In this document: positions 26,448 to 37,502 of the stretch, piece by piece | How positions within the stretch are numbered: position 1 is the stretch's first letter | Layout of the letters: every line of letters starts with the position of its first letter | Assembly: GCA_023053545.1 (NCBI GenBank) | Contig: JAKZAN010000007.1 | Coordinates: 5,890,001 to 5,954,000, forward strand | Direction: 5' to 3' | From: Lepidurus packardi | Taxonomy: Eukaryota > Arthropoda > Branchiopoda > Notostraca > Triopsidae | Length of the DNA stretch: 64,000 nt | Translations under genes and position numbers: made by a program | Notes under the pieces: model-generated | The model's input: only the letters and a program-made list of their open reading frames with translations | What the model was told of the DNA's origin: nothing | The model's database searches: none

Positions 26448-27945
26448 GTTTTTCTGGGAACTTCAGATAGTGAATATCAAATAGCTTATTGGCGTGGTAT
26501 ATGTAAATTTCAATAAATAAACTGATTAAACCTCGAACCCCTCCCGCTATCAATAACAATAAATGAAAGGGGGGAAAAGAAACAGTTGAAACTTAAAGCT
26601 CCCTTTGCTAGCCAAGTCGTCACAAGGAATAAACTTAAACTTAAGTCACGTGACCACTCTTCATAAACGTTAGTCTCTTCATGTGCTGGCGTCCTGAAAG
26701 CTTTAAGCTGTCAAGTCAACTCATTAAAGTTCAATCCCTAAGCAAAAGAATATGCCTTTTGACTACGAGGAGGCAAGCTGAAGGAAACACGCATATACAC
26801 TGACCAACGTGTACAGATCCTAATATTGGATCCCTGTATATACAACTTAGAAAGTATAGGGCCAAGGATGTAAAAGATTAATGCTTGACGATGGTCTCTA
26901 CTCTTTTCTATCAATGCCAGCCAAGCGCCTAATCCTCATGTTTGACAACGTTATAAATCTGCTACCAGGCGAGCCTTTCAGTTCCACGTCGACGAAAAGG
27001 TAAAAGCGGGATAATTGTATGCAAAGAAACCGACTTAGCTATGATCGATTGATTCTGTAAAGCCCTCACGGTCTGGCTCAGCGTGTGGGCATTGCTTATT
27101 CCTCGTTAATGTAGCCCCTGTTAGCAGTACACAACGAGATAACTAAACGAGAGCGAAAGCGGTACAGTTGGAATCCCCCGGTGTGACACAGAGAGATAAC
27201 CGGACCACCTGAAGAGACGAAAGGGATACCGACAAGTTGTTGCTGAGCAGCAAACCAATCAAACGTGATTAATTGACTTACACCTTTAACGTGGCCCAAA
27301 CGATGCCTTTTCAAAAGAACTGCACGCTTCGTCTCCCAAGCACTGACAATACCAACCACTTGCAAAGGAAGGAAAAAAATGGTTGAAAAACTGCAATAAC
27401 GCAATAAAGGAAAATTGATTCTCATTTGGACATCAAAGGAGTACCCACTGCAAACTTTCTAAATAACGTCACCAAGCGAACAAAAGGGGACTGATATTGG
27501 TCAAAGGAAACCCGATTTCGCCTGGTTAATAAAAAGAGGGGGAAGGAAATGATGCGACATAAGGGGTGGCAAACGGACGTTTCCGTGTCCAAACAAACGT
27601 ACCGAAATGAAATGTGCACTGCACGGGCCCTTGGTCTCGCGCTCTTGAGTTTGTCACCCACATTAGGGAGCCAGATTCCGGATATTGGCCACCTTGTTCT
27701 TGTTCCTTCAATAGAGTCGCCCAAATCTAACAAACTAACATTCTCGTCCATCAAGATTGCTTATGCCTCTGTCTTTTGCCTTGCCAATGTCCCTCTCAAA
27801 TGCCATGAATAGGCCAGCAAATTATTGGACATGAGCTCTAGGAAATTGTATTCCATCTCCCCATCCGTTGTTTACATTCATGGTCCTTTGCCGAAGCTGT
27901 CAACAGACGCAAATACAGAGTCCAATTAAACTCTCCTTTCGGGTC
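26448..27945. other. Intergenic DNA between convergent homeobrain and the SLC22 gene
   Basis: About 1.5 kb holding the two 3' untranslated regions. Overlapping open frames on both strands at 27.4-27.8 kb have no recognisable homology and look like chance or an old repeat. Nothing else is seen. Confidence 0.5.
26512..26517 (+). terminator. Polyadenylation signal of homeobrain
   Basis: AATAAA (part of CAATAAATAAAC) lies 65 bases after the homeobrain stop codon, on the coding strand. Confidence 0.6.
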
Positions 27946-30417
27946 TCAGCCTAAGGACCGAGCGTCCTCCAACGTTTCGGGCAAAGGTTTGTTCACTGTT
28001 TCGGGCAAGAAGAACGAGGCGACTCCCCCCAATAGAGCCAGAGCTCCGAATATAAGATACGGTAATGAAGCGTGGAGTCTCCCCTAACAAGGTGGTTAAG
28101 TCAATACGCTAAATTTCAAGGAAAATGGGGACAAATGACTTCAAAGTTACCAAGCTAGCCACGTAGGGTGACGCTGTGGCGCCAACTTTGCCCACCGCAG
28201 TACAAAAACCCATCGTCGCACTTCGAGTGGCAGTTGGAAACAACTCGGCAGTGTAGTTATACACAGCACCGAATGCCAGTGTGATGAAGAACTTGCCCAC
28301 GAGTCCAAATGTGAGTGTAACCACGGGGAAATCTTTGATTTATAAGCAATATGATTCACACTATAAATAGGAGAAAATGAGCTCCAAGTTTGATTTGTTA
28401 CTATGGACTAAGCCTGCCGTTCCACAACCGAGTCCAGCCAGCAGCAGAGACCCGGACAAGGTAAATCGTCGCCCGATTTTATCCAGTACGATCATTGCGA
28501 CGAGGTACGACGGAATTTCTACCATAACAGACAATTCGTAATTGACATAGAAGTTACCGCTCAGGTTGGCGGATGCAAAAGAAAGACCGTAGTATGCCAT
28601 ACAACAAGCTAACCTAAAGTAAACAGTATAGTTAGCAGGTATAGACTGGCAAGTAACACTATACTGTCCAAAGAATGTTTTCATACGTTCAGCAAGGGTT
28701 CGTAACTCGTTCCTTAGGCTTAGGTGTAAGAAGCCAAACAGTTAAGTTGCTCGGTTATAAAGTTATACGTAAGGTTATACACATAAATTTTTAACTGAAG
28801 TTTAACGGTCAGTGTGTACAAAGTTACAAGCGAGTTGCGAACCCCCTGATATTCAAGCGAAGACGCATGACGTGGCGCTACTGCGGCCGGTCTTGCCAAC
28901 AACAGAATAATGTCAACAATGAATAGTAACATTAGCAAAAATAGTAAGAACATATACCAAGCAAAAACTATTAGGAACATTCGACGTCTCAGAATTGGCA
29001 GCCGCATAATCTCTATAAAAGTAATCGACTTTGAGTGGAGTTCAAGGTCCGTTTTTTCCCTCATCGCATCGGAGATCGTATGGGTCTTGTGATATGGGAT
29101 TATTGGAAAGAGCAAATTCATAAGCTTATTAGGTAATATACTGCTAGCGTTTCCGGCATTAACAAATCAGCTGGGATAGTTTTCTGGTTGACCTTGGCAG
29201 CACGCAAAATTACTTTCTGTGCTTCATCTAATCTTCTTTGGCTAATGAGCCATCTTACGGATTCTGGCATAATCCTATACATGTGTAATACCTAATTATG
29301 CAAAATACTTAATAACCAAAATCTTGAATGGACATACCACCAGTACCCCAAGAAAAAGAGGTACGGCACTGAAACAACGACTTGAAGCACGCGCCAATCT
29401 CGAATAAAATAGGCCAGCAAACCCATTACGCAGAGTCCAAACGAAAAAACACATTGGATCAGCAAACCGGCCATTGTGCGATATTTCAAACCTACTAACT
29501 CCACACCTTATACAGAAGAAAAAAAAATCCTCCCTCATTAAAAGGAATATATCACAATGTTATTTGGGACAAACTTAGAATGAACCCTGCTTGATAAAAG
29601 GCAATGCCTCCAAAGCCAGAAAAGAAGCGCAATATTCCGAATACGACATAATTGGGGGAAAAAGCGCTGCCGATGGTAAATAACGCCATCCAGGCAGTAA
29701 AAAATTGGAAGCTCAACTTCCTACCAATCCTGTCCAATTATCCAAACGAGTTTTCTAGCAATAAAATCAAAGTGAAATAATACGCAAAACTCACTTATCA
29801 GTCAAAGTCCCAAAGCTGAAGCTGCCAAATAAACACCCAGCCATGTACAGCGAATTTGCCAACGTTTGCTTAAATTCGTCATCACAAATAAGGCTAAACT
29901 GCAATAGATGTGATGACCCACAGTTAAAGCTTATGCTATTAGAAAATACCTCTGTGGCTAGCGTGTTTTCAAATAAACTATCATCAAACACCCATAAATG
30001 ACAACGTGTAGTATTCCAATTTGGTGGTACTTCAGTTGGACAACTGGTTTCAGACTCATTGTTGCGACTGTATACCAAACAAGAACTAGGTCGCCCATTA
30101 TCATCCCATGGGATGCTACTGTTCAGCCATACATCTCCGTAAGTTGAGGTTTCATTATCACAATTCGGTACAAAACATCTAAAATTGAAGCAATCAATGA
30201 AGCTGTTGCTGTATGTGATGACTGCCAACAATGAGTCTCAATGTTACCTATGATCTGGAATAGCGCCAGTAAAGTTGTACGACATAACCGTTCCCGCGGA
30301 CACAATCACCGCTAGGCATATTAGTGCGTAAATAAAGCGCTGGTAACAACCAAATTCACCAATACTTGACAAAATCCGATCGTAATCTATAACTAGTTTG
30401 TCACTAGCCGAACTCAT
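27946..30417 (-). CDS. SLC22-type organic cation/anion transporter (major facilitator superfamily)
   Basis: A twelve-helix plasma-membrane transporter for organic ions or carnitine-like solutes; the substrate cannot be read from sequence. Nine minus-strand exons join in phase: 30248-30417, 29795-30178, 29575-29729, 29338-29506, 29142-29274, 28958-29085, 28402-28613, 28151-28332 and 27946-28083, giving 556 residues, the usual family length. The N-terminus has the family opening GEFGCYQRFIY and a first membrane segment. A large extracellular loop rich in Cys follows, with several N-glycosylation sites (NET, NSS, NES, NTT). Then ICDDEF before helix 2, the loop motif TDKIGRK, WIMPESVRWLISQRR before the central cytoplasmic loop, the second-half motif VLDKIGRR, and YNYTAELFPTATRS, which are all SLC22 hallmarks. 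The C-terminus is FLPETVNKPLPETLEDA. Its start lies 266 bp from the stop of the next gene on the same strand. Confidence 0.92.
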
Positions 30418-30683
30418 GTTTCTCCTCTGTAAAAGAACCCTAAATGTGTAATAACTATAGCAAGAGACTGCTTGCTACAAAGTATTAGAAATCTCCAAAA
30501 CAAAAAGTGTCAAAGTGAAATGATCACGAGGAAAGATAACTAACGAATGTTTTTGTAGAAGATAGCAGACCTTGCACAAGATATTTCGATAGGATTCCCC
30601 GAGTATAAAAATACAGTACATAGCTATCTCATTTGTCGCGTTCCGTTCATAGAAAGTAACCCTCAGGTGTGACAGTAGACTTT

Positions 30684-32109
30684 TTATTTTTTAAAGAGCA
30701 AACCTTCATAATCAGTTTTGAGATTAGTCCAGGAAAACCGACTCATGTCAAAGTTTAGCGTAAGTCGTTGCCGTCTAGCCTCACTAGGATGACGGCAAAA
30801 ATGTCTCAACTTCTTGGTAAATTGACAAGTTGTGTTGTACAAACATTCAGCAGGCAACGTCTCCGGATAAGCCAACCGGTTAGGACACAGTGGAAAACAT
30901 CCTCTCCACACAGCCTCCAAACTACACATGGCCAAGTAATACCCAGAAATTGTTTTTATTAGGGACTACTGTGCGTAAATCTGTTGCATGGAAATGTAGC
31001 AGCTTACGTGGAGACGCCAAAAAATTCGTGAATGGCTGTAGAAACTGTCACATCTGAGCAACTTAGGACCCTTTCATAATCCAGCTTGCTTGGTAAGTAC
31101 CCCCAGTGTGTAATCCGGGATGCCAACTTACTATTAGCTTCTTCGAAGACAGGAGGAATTTCAGAGAAACACTGGCCCAGCACCGCCACTTGAAATTCCA
31201 GCCCTTCTTCTTCGAGGTGGAACAAAACCTGAAAAAGCACCTCTGGGCCTTTGTCATGTTCCCTACGTGCAGTATGATATGTATAAGAAAGGCAAATTTA
31301 TTTTTTTACTATTTTTACCAGCGATGTGGCCAAACAATACGTAAAGGGCCTTCTGTACGCAGCGAAGCTATAGAACAAGGTTGCAATTCTAAGGGGAAAT
31401 ACAAAACTCGGCACTTGGGCTCTATGAGTTGTCTCAACCCCTTTGGACGATGGTCAGGTTGCAACTTAAAGAATGTGTTGATAGAAGACAGAAAGGATTC
31501 TCTGTTGTATTGCGAGTTGAAGACAACCACGTCAGCTGCAAGACTAAAATTACCATTAGACAGTAGAAAATATGTCTTTTACACAGTTTTCGAGTAACCT
31601 ACGTACCATGACAGTATTTGGTTATAGCCATACTGAAAATCTCTTCCTTTATTCTCTTGCACGGGATATGCCAACTGGTTTTCATGGAAATATAAGATCT
31701 TGGTCAGCTTGTTCAAATCAGGTCTAAGACCAACCAGCTCAGCCAGATTAAGGACCGAACTTGCAAACAAAACCCTAATAGGTACAGGTATTTCTGTCAA
31801 ACTGCACTTAATTGTGAATCTTAATTCTGACACATGCCTGTAATTATGTTGAGCGGGAATCACTTGGGAGAAATAAAGCGCGCTAGTTCGAGCGCGCCAA
31901 TGCCACTTTTTGGCGGGCAAAGTATGTAAAGTATAGTGCTCTTCACACTTCAGTCCTATTCGCAAATAACGTCCTAAATTCTTAAGTAATTACCACTATT
32001 TGGACTAACCTTTTAGCAGGGTATCAAGCAACTGCTGATGAGAACCTCCATAGAAGGGTTCGACTACCAACAACGATGCATATATAGCTGCGTTTGAGTT
32101 ACCCGCCAT
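30684..32109 (-). CDS. GTDC1: tRNA-queuosine alpha-mannosyltransferase (QTMAN, GTDC1 homolog)
   Basis: A GT-B type glycosyltransferase that adds mannose from GDP-mannose to queuosine at the wobble position of tRNA-Asp; the function is taken from the vertebrate family. Five minus-strand exons join in phase: 32010-32109, 31607-31973, 31319-31543, 31008-31262 and 30684-30921, giving 394 residues. Motifs in order: VVEPFYGGSHQQLLDTLL at the N-terminus, LPAKKWHWRARTSALYFSQ, KILYFHENQLAYPVQ, RDFQYGYNQILS, AADVVVFNSQ, PLRIVWPHRWEHDKGPEVL, HEFFGVSTLEAVWRGCFPLC near the nucleotide-sugar site, and PNRLAYPE. The gene is full length and no key block is missing. The first ATG precedes the N-terminal core by about eleven residues. 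The stop codon TAA is followed immediately by an A-rich AATAAA-like stretch, so the 3' tail may be very short. Confidence 0.93.
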
Positions 32110-32838
32110 TTTTGACTCGCCGGGGGATCGACCAACAGAAATGAATATTTGATAGAACTTTACACTTAAAGACTGTTAGCAGACTGAAAATTCAAGCCAG
32201 AAAATATAGAGTTTAGAATGGGTTTTACGGACTCCTTAGAAGTGAAAACTAGTTTCTATTTATATCCAATTACGGGTAAACTACACCAAAACAAGTCCGC
32301 GTGCTTTCGCTTCCAAACACTACAGAAAATTAGTATTTTTTAGGTGCCGCTCAAAAGGTGGCGTAAGTAACGCTACTTAGTTTTGAAATAAAATAGAACG
32401 TGTATTTTCTGTACCAGGATAGTGCCAGTAATAAAAAGTACCCTTTTATACGTAATAAATCCATAAAAAGACTTGGGTGACATGATCCGGCGTTCAGTGA
32501 ACTGTGTATTTCCGTGTCATGTAAGTAAATGTAAAAGACAAAATTAAACGGAAAATTTCCCTTTACATGAATGCAAAATAAAGTGGGAAAAACGAACTTA
32601 TTCAAGGCCCCCCTTGTCCTAAATCTGGCATGAGACCCTTTTCACGTTCAGCCGCATTCTGAAGTAGTTCATCTTACACATTTCCATAGACGTACGCCGC
32701 ATTCACGCATAACAGAGAAAAAACTAAAGATGCTGCCTACCAGGCAACATTGTGCTACATTATCATTACAATCAACGCTTTTGAAGTAGTTACAATAAAA
32801 AAAAATCGATTCAATTGAAAACTATATCAACAATCTTT
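32110..32838. other. Spacer between UBE2Q and QTMAN
   Basis: About 730 bp between the UBE2Q stop and the QTMAN start, both on the minus strand. It should hold the UBE2Q 3' tail and the QTMAN promoter. One short open frame on the minus strand (32351-32605) is unrecognised and AT-rich. No other feature is seen. Confidence 0.5.
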
Positions 32839-34673
32839 TTAGCCATCCTCTTTGGGAGGCGTGAACCAGCCTTAAAAAAAATAATTAGTAACGGCATTGT
32901 AATTTTAAGTATGAATTACCGTTCTTTTCATGAATTTGGACCAACGACTTGAAGGACTGCTGAGCTCTTGCTAAACTGTACTGACCCTACATAGACAAAA
33001 TAGTATTATACACTAAATCGCGGCGAAAACGTTATAAAAAATTACTTTTGTAGCCCCAAACTGAATCCGCGCTTTTCCTTTCACTAAAGTGGCCGCAATT
33101 TGCATAATAAGAGCTTCTACGGTGTAAGCCGAACTCCAACCTTGCTTAGTAAGAAGTTCCATGCATATGGCCCCGCCGACTAAAACATATCCACCTTGTA
33201 TCATGGGGTAAACCACTCGCACAAATGGCGGTTCAAACGGATATTGCTCCTATAAATAAATAAAAGCTTAAGGCTAACAGGACCATGACTAGCTTTACCT
33301 TAAAGAGGATGTTTAGTAATATGTAATCCTTTCCCTCTTTTTCTTTCAACAAGATGAGGTCACTATGTAGAGGCGAGTCGGGGTCAACGGTCATTAGCCG
33401 GACGTTCCATTCATATAGACTGTCATTCATAAGCTCGACGCTGTAAATACCTACAAAGTAAATTTAAAAAATATGTTAATTCTCTATAGTGAACCGCGCA
33501 GGAAGACTTACCTTTCTTGAAGCTATCAGAGCGGTAAATATCACGTAATTCTTTCATTAATCGATCAGTGGCTTGGACAGAACCGGAAACGGAGCCTTTC
33601 AAATAATCTTGGCGTTGGTTTTGTCTAAGTCTTTCTAGAGTAGCAAAGTGCTCTGTACCTATGTCCTCCTCCTGGAAAGTAGAGAGTTAATTGCAAATCA
33701 TGTGACTTAAAACAAATCTTGTTACTTTCTCTTTGCTACTCGGGGTAGCATCTTCCATTTCAATATGCAGCTCTTCATCAACGTCTTCTAGTTCGTCGTC
33801 ATCGCTGTCTTCTACTTCCATACCAGCATCCTCTTCTACGTTCAAATCTGGCGACCGAGAAATGGCCCCACGATCACTCCACGACCCAGCCGAGCCTGAT
33901 GAACCTTCGCCTTGTTCAGAACCATGTCCTACGGTAGATGTGTGATTAGCAAAACGGAAGAATCCATTGGTAATATTGTCGCGGATACCTGAACTTGACG
34001 CATAACCCTGAGAAGTTTCTCCTTCACCAGATCTGGAGGAGGAAGTTGGCCATGGCAAGGTGACCGGATTTACAGCTAAACTATCCAAATCAGGTGGTTC
34101 AGGGACACCATTGATGTGGCAAAGCTCTCGGACGAGGATTTTTACTTGTTGTAAAATCTTTGAACATAACAAGTTTTAATATAGTAAACCCATTAACATC
34201 TACTACGATAAACTGTGTTGTACATACTGCACGTACTATACCTCTTGGGGAAAGTTCTACTTACGTGATTCTGACGCCCTGTAGTGTTACTAAGGATTTG
34301 AACAGCGTTTGTTATGGAAGGGTCCTCTACATCGGCAAACCATACGGGCGGCGTCGATGGATAAGTTTCCTAAAAAGACCCAACCGTGAAACAATCTCGA
34401 ACAAAGTACTTCATTCCATGGCCACCAACATGGGTCAAACAAAGCAAATGTATCGAAAACACATACATGGGAAAATGTTATTATTAGGGTACCATTAATG
34501 AGGAAACTTACTGTAATGTTCGCATGGATATCGTATCTTTTGTCAGTTTTTCCAATAAAGCTACAAGTTAACTCATCAACACTGGCTGACACAATCTGAA
34601 AGCGTTCGTGGGACTTGTGGAAAAAGGCTTCCAGAGCTTTAATCTCTAGTTTTAAATTGTTCAAGCACGCCAT
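32839..34673 (-). CDS. UBE2Q: Ubiquitin-conjugating enzyme E2 Q (UBE2Q family)
   Basis: A cytosolic or nuclear E2 that carries ubiquitin as a thioester for transfer to substrates. Eight minus-strand exons join in phase: 34512-34673, 34265-34369, 33726-34157, 33512-33671, 33299-33450, 33046-33249, 32920-32986 and 32839-32870, giving 437 residues. The N-terminal RWD-like domain (about 1-120) contains [17 protein letters not shown] Ser-rich, then strongly acidic linker follows, with [20 protein letters not shown] near its end. The C-terminal UBC fold starts around [20 protein letters not shown] and contains [12 protein letters not shown] and the active-site region [18 protein letters not shown], with the predicted catalytic Cys at residue 366. 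It ends [13 protein letters not shown] like vertebrate UBE2Q1 and UBE2Q2. The usual E2 HPN tripeptide is absent, as is normal for this family. Confidence 0.94.
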
Positions 34674-35051
34674 TTATGATTCGTATCACAATCTTCAATA
34701 AGGTTGAAATCAATCCATTGCAATTCGCCAAAAAAAGGATGCTTCACTGTCCCAATAATTTTAGGCTGCTTCGACACAGAAAATGGCTGGCCCGATTAGC
34801 ACCCAAAAGCCAAACCGCTTCCAGACCTACAACACGGCCGAACCGCCGCGACATGAGCGGGTTATTCGAAAGTTTTTGTTTGAAAAGCTGGTAAAATGTC
34901 GCAAGCGAAACTTCGTCAATGCCGGTCACCTGTCACAAAAATTAATAAAGCTACTTTCACAGCATTACAGTAACCGAAAATTAATATGATTTCTATTTAT
35001 AGTTCCAATCGTCACAACGATATATACAAAAGAGACGGTAATTTAGATAAT
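34674..35051. other. Spacer between the C3orf38 homolog and UBE2Q
   Basis: A gap of 378 bp between two minus-strand genes. It must contain the UBE2Q promoter and the C3orf38-homolog 3' tail. No distinctive motif is seen. Confidence 0.5.
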
Positions 35052-36084
35052 TTAGATTGGGTTAGGGCCTAATAGCTCAGCGTTGCTATGTTGTCCGTAA
35101 GTTTCTTTCATCTTTAAATCCGTGAACTTAATCTTCCACCTATTTTCGGCTGTAGGATCTTTAGCTAAACCAAAAGCCTGTTCAAATAATCCTGTAAGAG
35201 TCGAACCTTGATGAACTGTACCGCAAACTAAAATGACAACTAAACCATGAGGATCTTGCCGCCCAGTTACTCCTTGGGGAACATTTGGGTTGAGTAAAAT
35301 ATTCGGCACTTTAAGAATGTTAATTAAAGTGCTGACTACTTCTGAAGCGTTACTTTCGATAGATGTGTACTGGGCATTATGGGGATCAGCTGCACTTACT
35401 AACGTTACATTTAATCGTGCGTCTGGCCAGAAATGATGTGTTCCAAACACTTCCCCCCCGTTACCTCCATAAGGCGTTCGGTTTAACATTGTATAAAACC
35501 AAGTCGCAAACTGGATTGCGAGAAGATACAAACTGTCATCTTCCTTAGGGGGCTCTGTACTGTAGCTTGTGGTTTCAATCAAATCTTCTTCCTGGGGTTT
35601 AATAACAAAAAATGTGAGTGTGTAGACCTTATAATAACTGATGTATATAATACCTTTGTACATTCCGTTGTTGATGGGCTACCCCAATGCTGTACGACAA
35701 GACTGACTAGCGCATCCTTGTCGGCATTACTCCCTACACAGATTTTGTGAGATATGCAATATGCCATCAGCACATCCCTTTTAATCTTCTTTCGGTGGAG
35801 TAGTTCTTTCGCTTGTGAGGTCTGCGATATAATTATGTCAATCGCATCTAACGGTAAAAATAAATATTATGATATACGTGACATTATACTGTACAAATCA
35901 CAAATATTTTACGCAAATCGGACTTCCTTACGACATACGAGAACATAAAAAGATAAAACGTACCCAAAAGGGATTCTGGAACAACAGTTCGTTTTGTGAT
36001 GGTTGCAGCTATTGCATGGAGATCCGAAGGTTCTAATCTTTTGAGAAAATGCGTAATTCCCGTTTTTTCCTTTTCTGTCAACAT
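35052..36084 (-). CDS. C3orf38 homolog, conserved animal protein
   Basis: Homolog of human C3orf38, a soluble protein of poorly defined function. Three minus-strand exons join in phase: 35964-36084, 35654-35847 and 35052-35591, giving 284 residues. Conserved blocks seen: LKRLEPSDLHAIAATITKR at the N-terminus, AIDIIISQTSQAKELLHRKK, the block FATWFYTMLN followed by FGTHHFWPDARLNV in the middle, then DPHGLVVILVCGTVHQGSTL, and LFEQAFGLAKDPTAENRWKI near the C-terminus. The part after about residue 105 belongs to the NTF2-like region described for this family. The protein is somewhat shorter than the human one, mainly in the linker before that region. The start codon lies 435 bp from the start of heme oxygenase on the other strand. 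Confidence 0.9.
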
Positions 36085-36519
36085 TGCCGCGTGTTTGACT
36101 GGGAAATGCTGTCAGTATAAATACTGCATGTTCACTTCCAAGTTCTGTTTTGGTGCAGTAAAATGTGAAACGCAAGGAGCGAAAGGCGACACGGTAGTGC
36201 GAAAGGCACCATTTTCCTCTTTCTCTTCTTTTCGTGAGCGAAATAAAAGAAGTGAGGTGAGAAAGCTTGCTTAATTAAGTTATTTTTATCCGTATGGGAC
36301 AGTTAGTGCTTTATTTTATCTACACCTTCATGACCCGACAAAATTTTAACGCTTGCTTCGTGTTGATAAAGAAACAAAAGTTGTGGCCAATCACGATACG
36401 GTAAACAAAAACAAACCCGCCAGTGAATTTCTTGTATTTCCCGTTCTGCATGGAGAATATTTCTGAACTTTTGTCACATCAGTGTAAACTATCAATAAAG
36501 GACTTTTTACGTTTAAGTG
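36085..36519. promoter_or_regulatory. Shared divergent promoter region, C3orf38 homolog and heme oxygenase
   Basis: Only 435 bp separates the ATG of the C3orf38 homolog (minus strand) from the ATG of heme oxygenase (plus strand), so both promoters must lie here and are likely to overlap. No TATA box at a convincing position was found. The assignment is by position, not by recognised binding sites. Confidence 0.6.
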
Positions 36520-37380
36520 ATGGCGCTTCATCCAAGTTTTGCTAAGCAAATGCGAATAGCAACCAGAGAAGTTCACGATTTAAGCGATGCTTTGGTGAAT
36601 GTAAAGCTGGGAATTGGTAAGAGAAACGATTTCTTATTGTACGACATGTGTTCATGCTGCATCCTGTATACTTTCGAAGTTTGGTTTAGGCAGGCTGATT
36701 TTTTTCTGTCTTTCTCTATTGTTGTACCAGCCATGACGGATGATGCTGTCTGGTCCGAAGGAATCCTCTTGTTTTACGAGCTCTTCAAATACTTGGAAGA
36801 AGCATTGGATAGGCTTGGACATACTTTGATTGGAGATCTGGATATACCGGGAATGCGTCGCACAAAAGCCTTTGAAAAAGATTTGCTTTTCTACTTTGGC
36901 CAGAACTGGCAAGAGCATTATGAAAGGAAACCCGAAGTCATAACGTATATTAACTACTTGAAAAATCTCGAAGAAACTGCCCCTCATATGTTGCTAGCTT
37001 ACATTTATCACTTGTACATGGGACTTTTTTCGGGAGGTCAAATTTTGCGCAAGAAAAGAGAACTTGAGCAGCGATTCAAATTCAAAAACCACTCGAGCGC
37101 GGGGCTTGTTGAAGGGGAAGCGGTTACGGATTTTGGCAATATCAACGTGGCAACGCTTAAAAAGCACATGATGGAAGCTATCGAGAATATTGCACAGCAG
37201 ATAGGACCCGAAGAACGTGCCAAGTTGATTGAAGAAAGCAAAAATGTGTTTCGTTTCAATAACGCCATGATCCGAACCATACGTGGAACCAATCGAGTGG
37301 TACTGAATCAGGTTGCTAAGATAGCCATGGTTGTTGTTCCGTGTATTGCCGCGTACTACTTACTCAAACGTTGGTCCTGA
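36520..37380 (+). CDS. HO: Heme oxygenase, with a C-terminal membrane anchor
   Basis: Opens heme to biliverdin, iron and CO using electrons from cytochrome P450 reductase, at the cytosolic face of the ER. Two exons, 36520-36616 and 36731-37380, join in phase to give 248 residues. The proximal heme ligand is in REVHDLSDAL (His19). FEKDLLFYFGQNWQEHY and the distal-helix block YMGLFSGGQILRKK match heme oxygenases, and a hydrophobic tail of about 20 residues (VAKIAMVVVPCIAAYYLL, then basic residues) is the anchor. The distal helix normally reads GDLSGGQ; here the Asp position is Leu131 (GLFSGGQ). Human HO-1 needs that Asp (D140) to activate oxygen, so activity or mechanism may differ. The 114-bp intron is a multiple of three and has no in-frame stop, so unspliced RNA would still be open. 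The gene converges on syntaxin-18 with 122 bp between stops. Confidence 0.9.
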   Translation: MALHPSFAKQMRIATREVHDLSDALVNVKLGIGKRNDFLLYDMCSCCILYTFEVWFRQADFFLSFSIVVPAMTDDAVWSEGILLFYELFKYLEEALDRLGHTLIGDLDIPGMRRTKAFEKDLLFYFGQNWQEHYERKPEVITYINYLKNLEETAPHMLLAYIYHLYMGLFSGGQILRKKRELEQRFKFKNHSSAGLVEGEAVTDFGNINVATLKKHMMEAIENIAQQIGPEERAKLIEESKNVFRFNNAMIRTIRGTNRVVLNQVAKIAMVVVPCIAAYYLLKRWS

Positions 37381-37465
37381 AATAGATATATGTAGAATAA
37401 GCTCCTGGGTCGTTAAAATATGGTGAATATACTGAATAAGCAAAGCTGCTGGTGCATACTTAGTA

Positions 37466-37471
37466 TTTATT
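37466..37471 (-). terminator. Polyadenylation signal of syntaxin-18
   Basis: TTTATT on the plus strand reads AATAAA on the minus strand, 32 bases beyond the syntaxin-18 stop. It lies inside the 122-bp gap to the heme oxygenase stop, so the two convergent 3' tails probably overlap. Confidence 0.55.
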
Positions 37472-37502
37472 TTGTAATAATTTTGGAAAAGTTATATACG
37501 CT

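Noticed and set aside
27422-27812. Overlapping open frames on both strands between hbn and the SLC22 gene
   Set aside because: Frames open on both strands at once, with no conserved motif. Probably a decayed repeat or 3' untranslated sequence.
28720-29121. Continuous 133-residue minus-strand frame covering part of the transporter
   Set aside because: It is SLC22 exon 6 read through its own introns. The family alignment requires splicing at 29085 and 28958.
29731-29745. A reading of the SLC22 loop motif as DRIGRK from an upstream frame
   Set aside because: A stop codon lies just before it, and no AG precedes it. Splicing at the CAG before GATTGG gives TDKIGRK with the correct phase.
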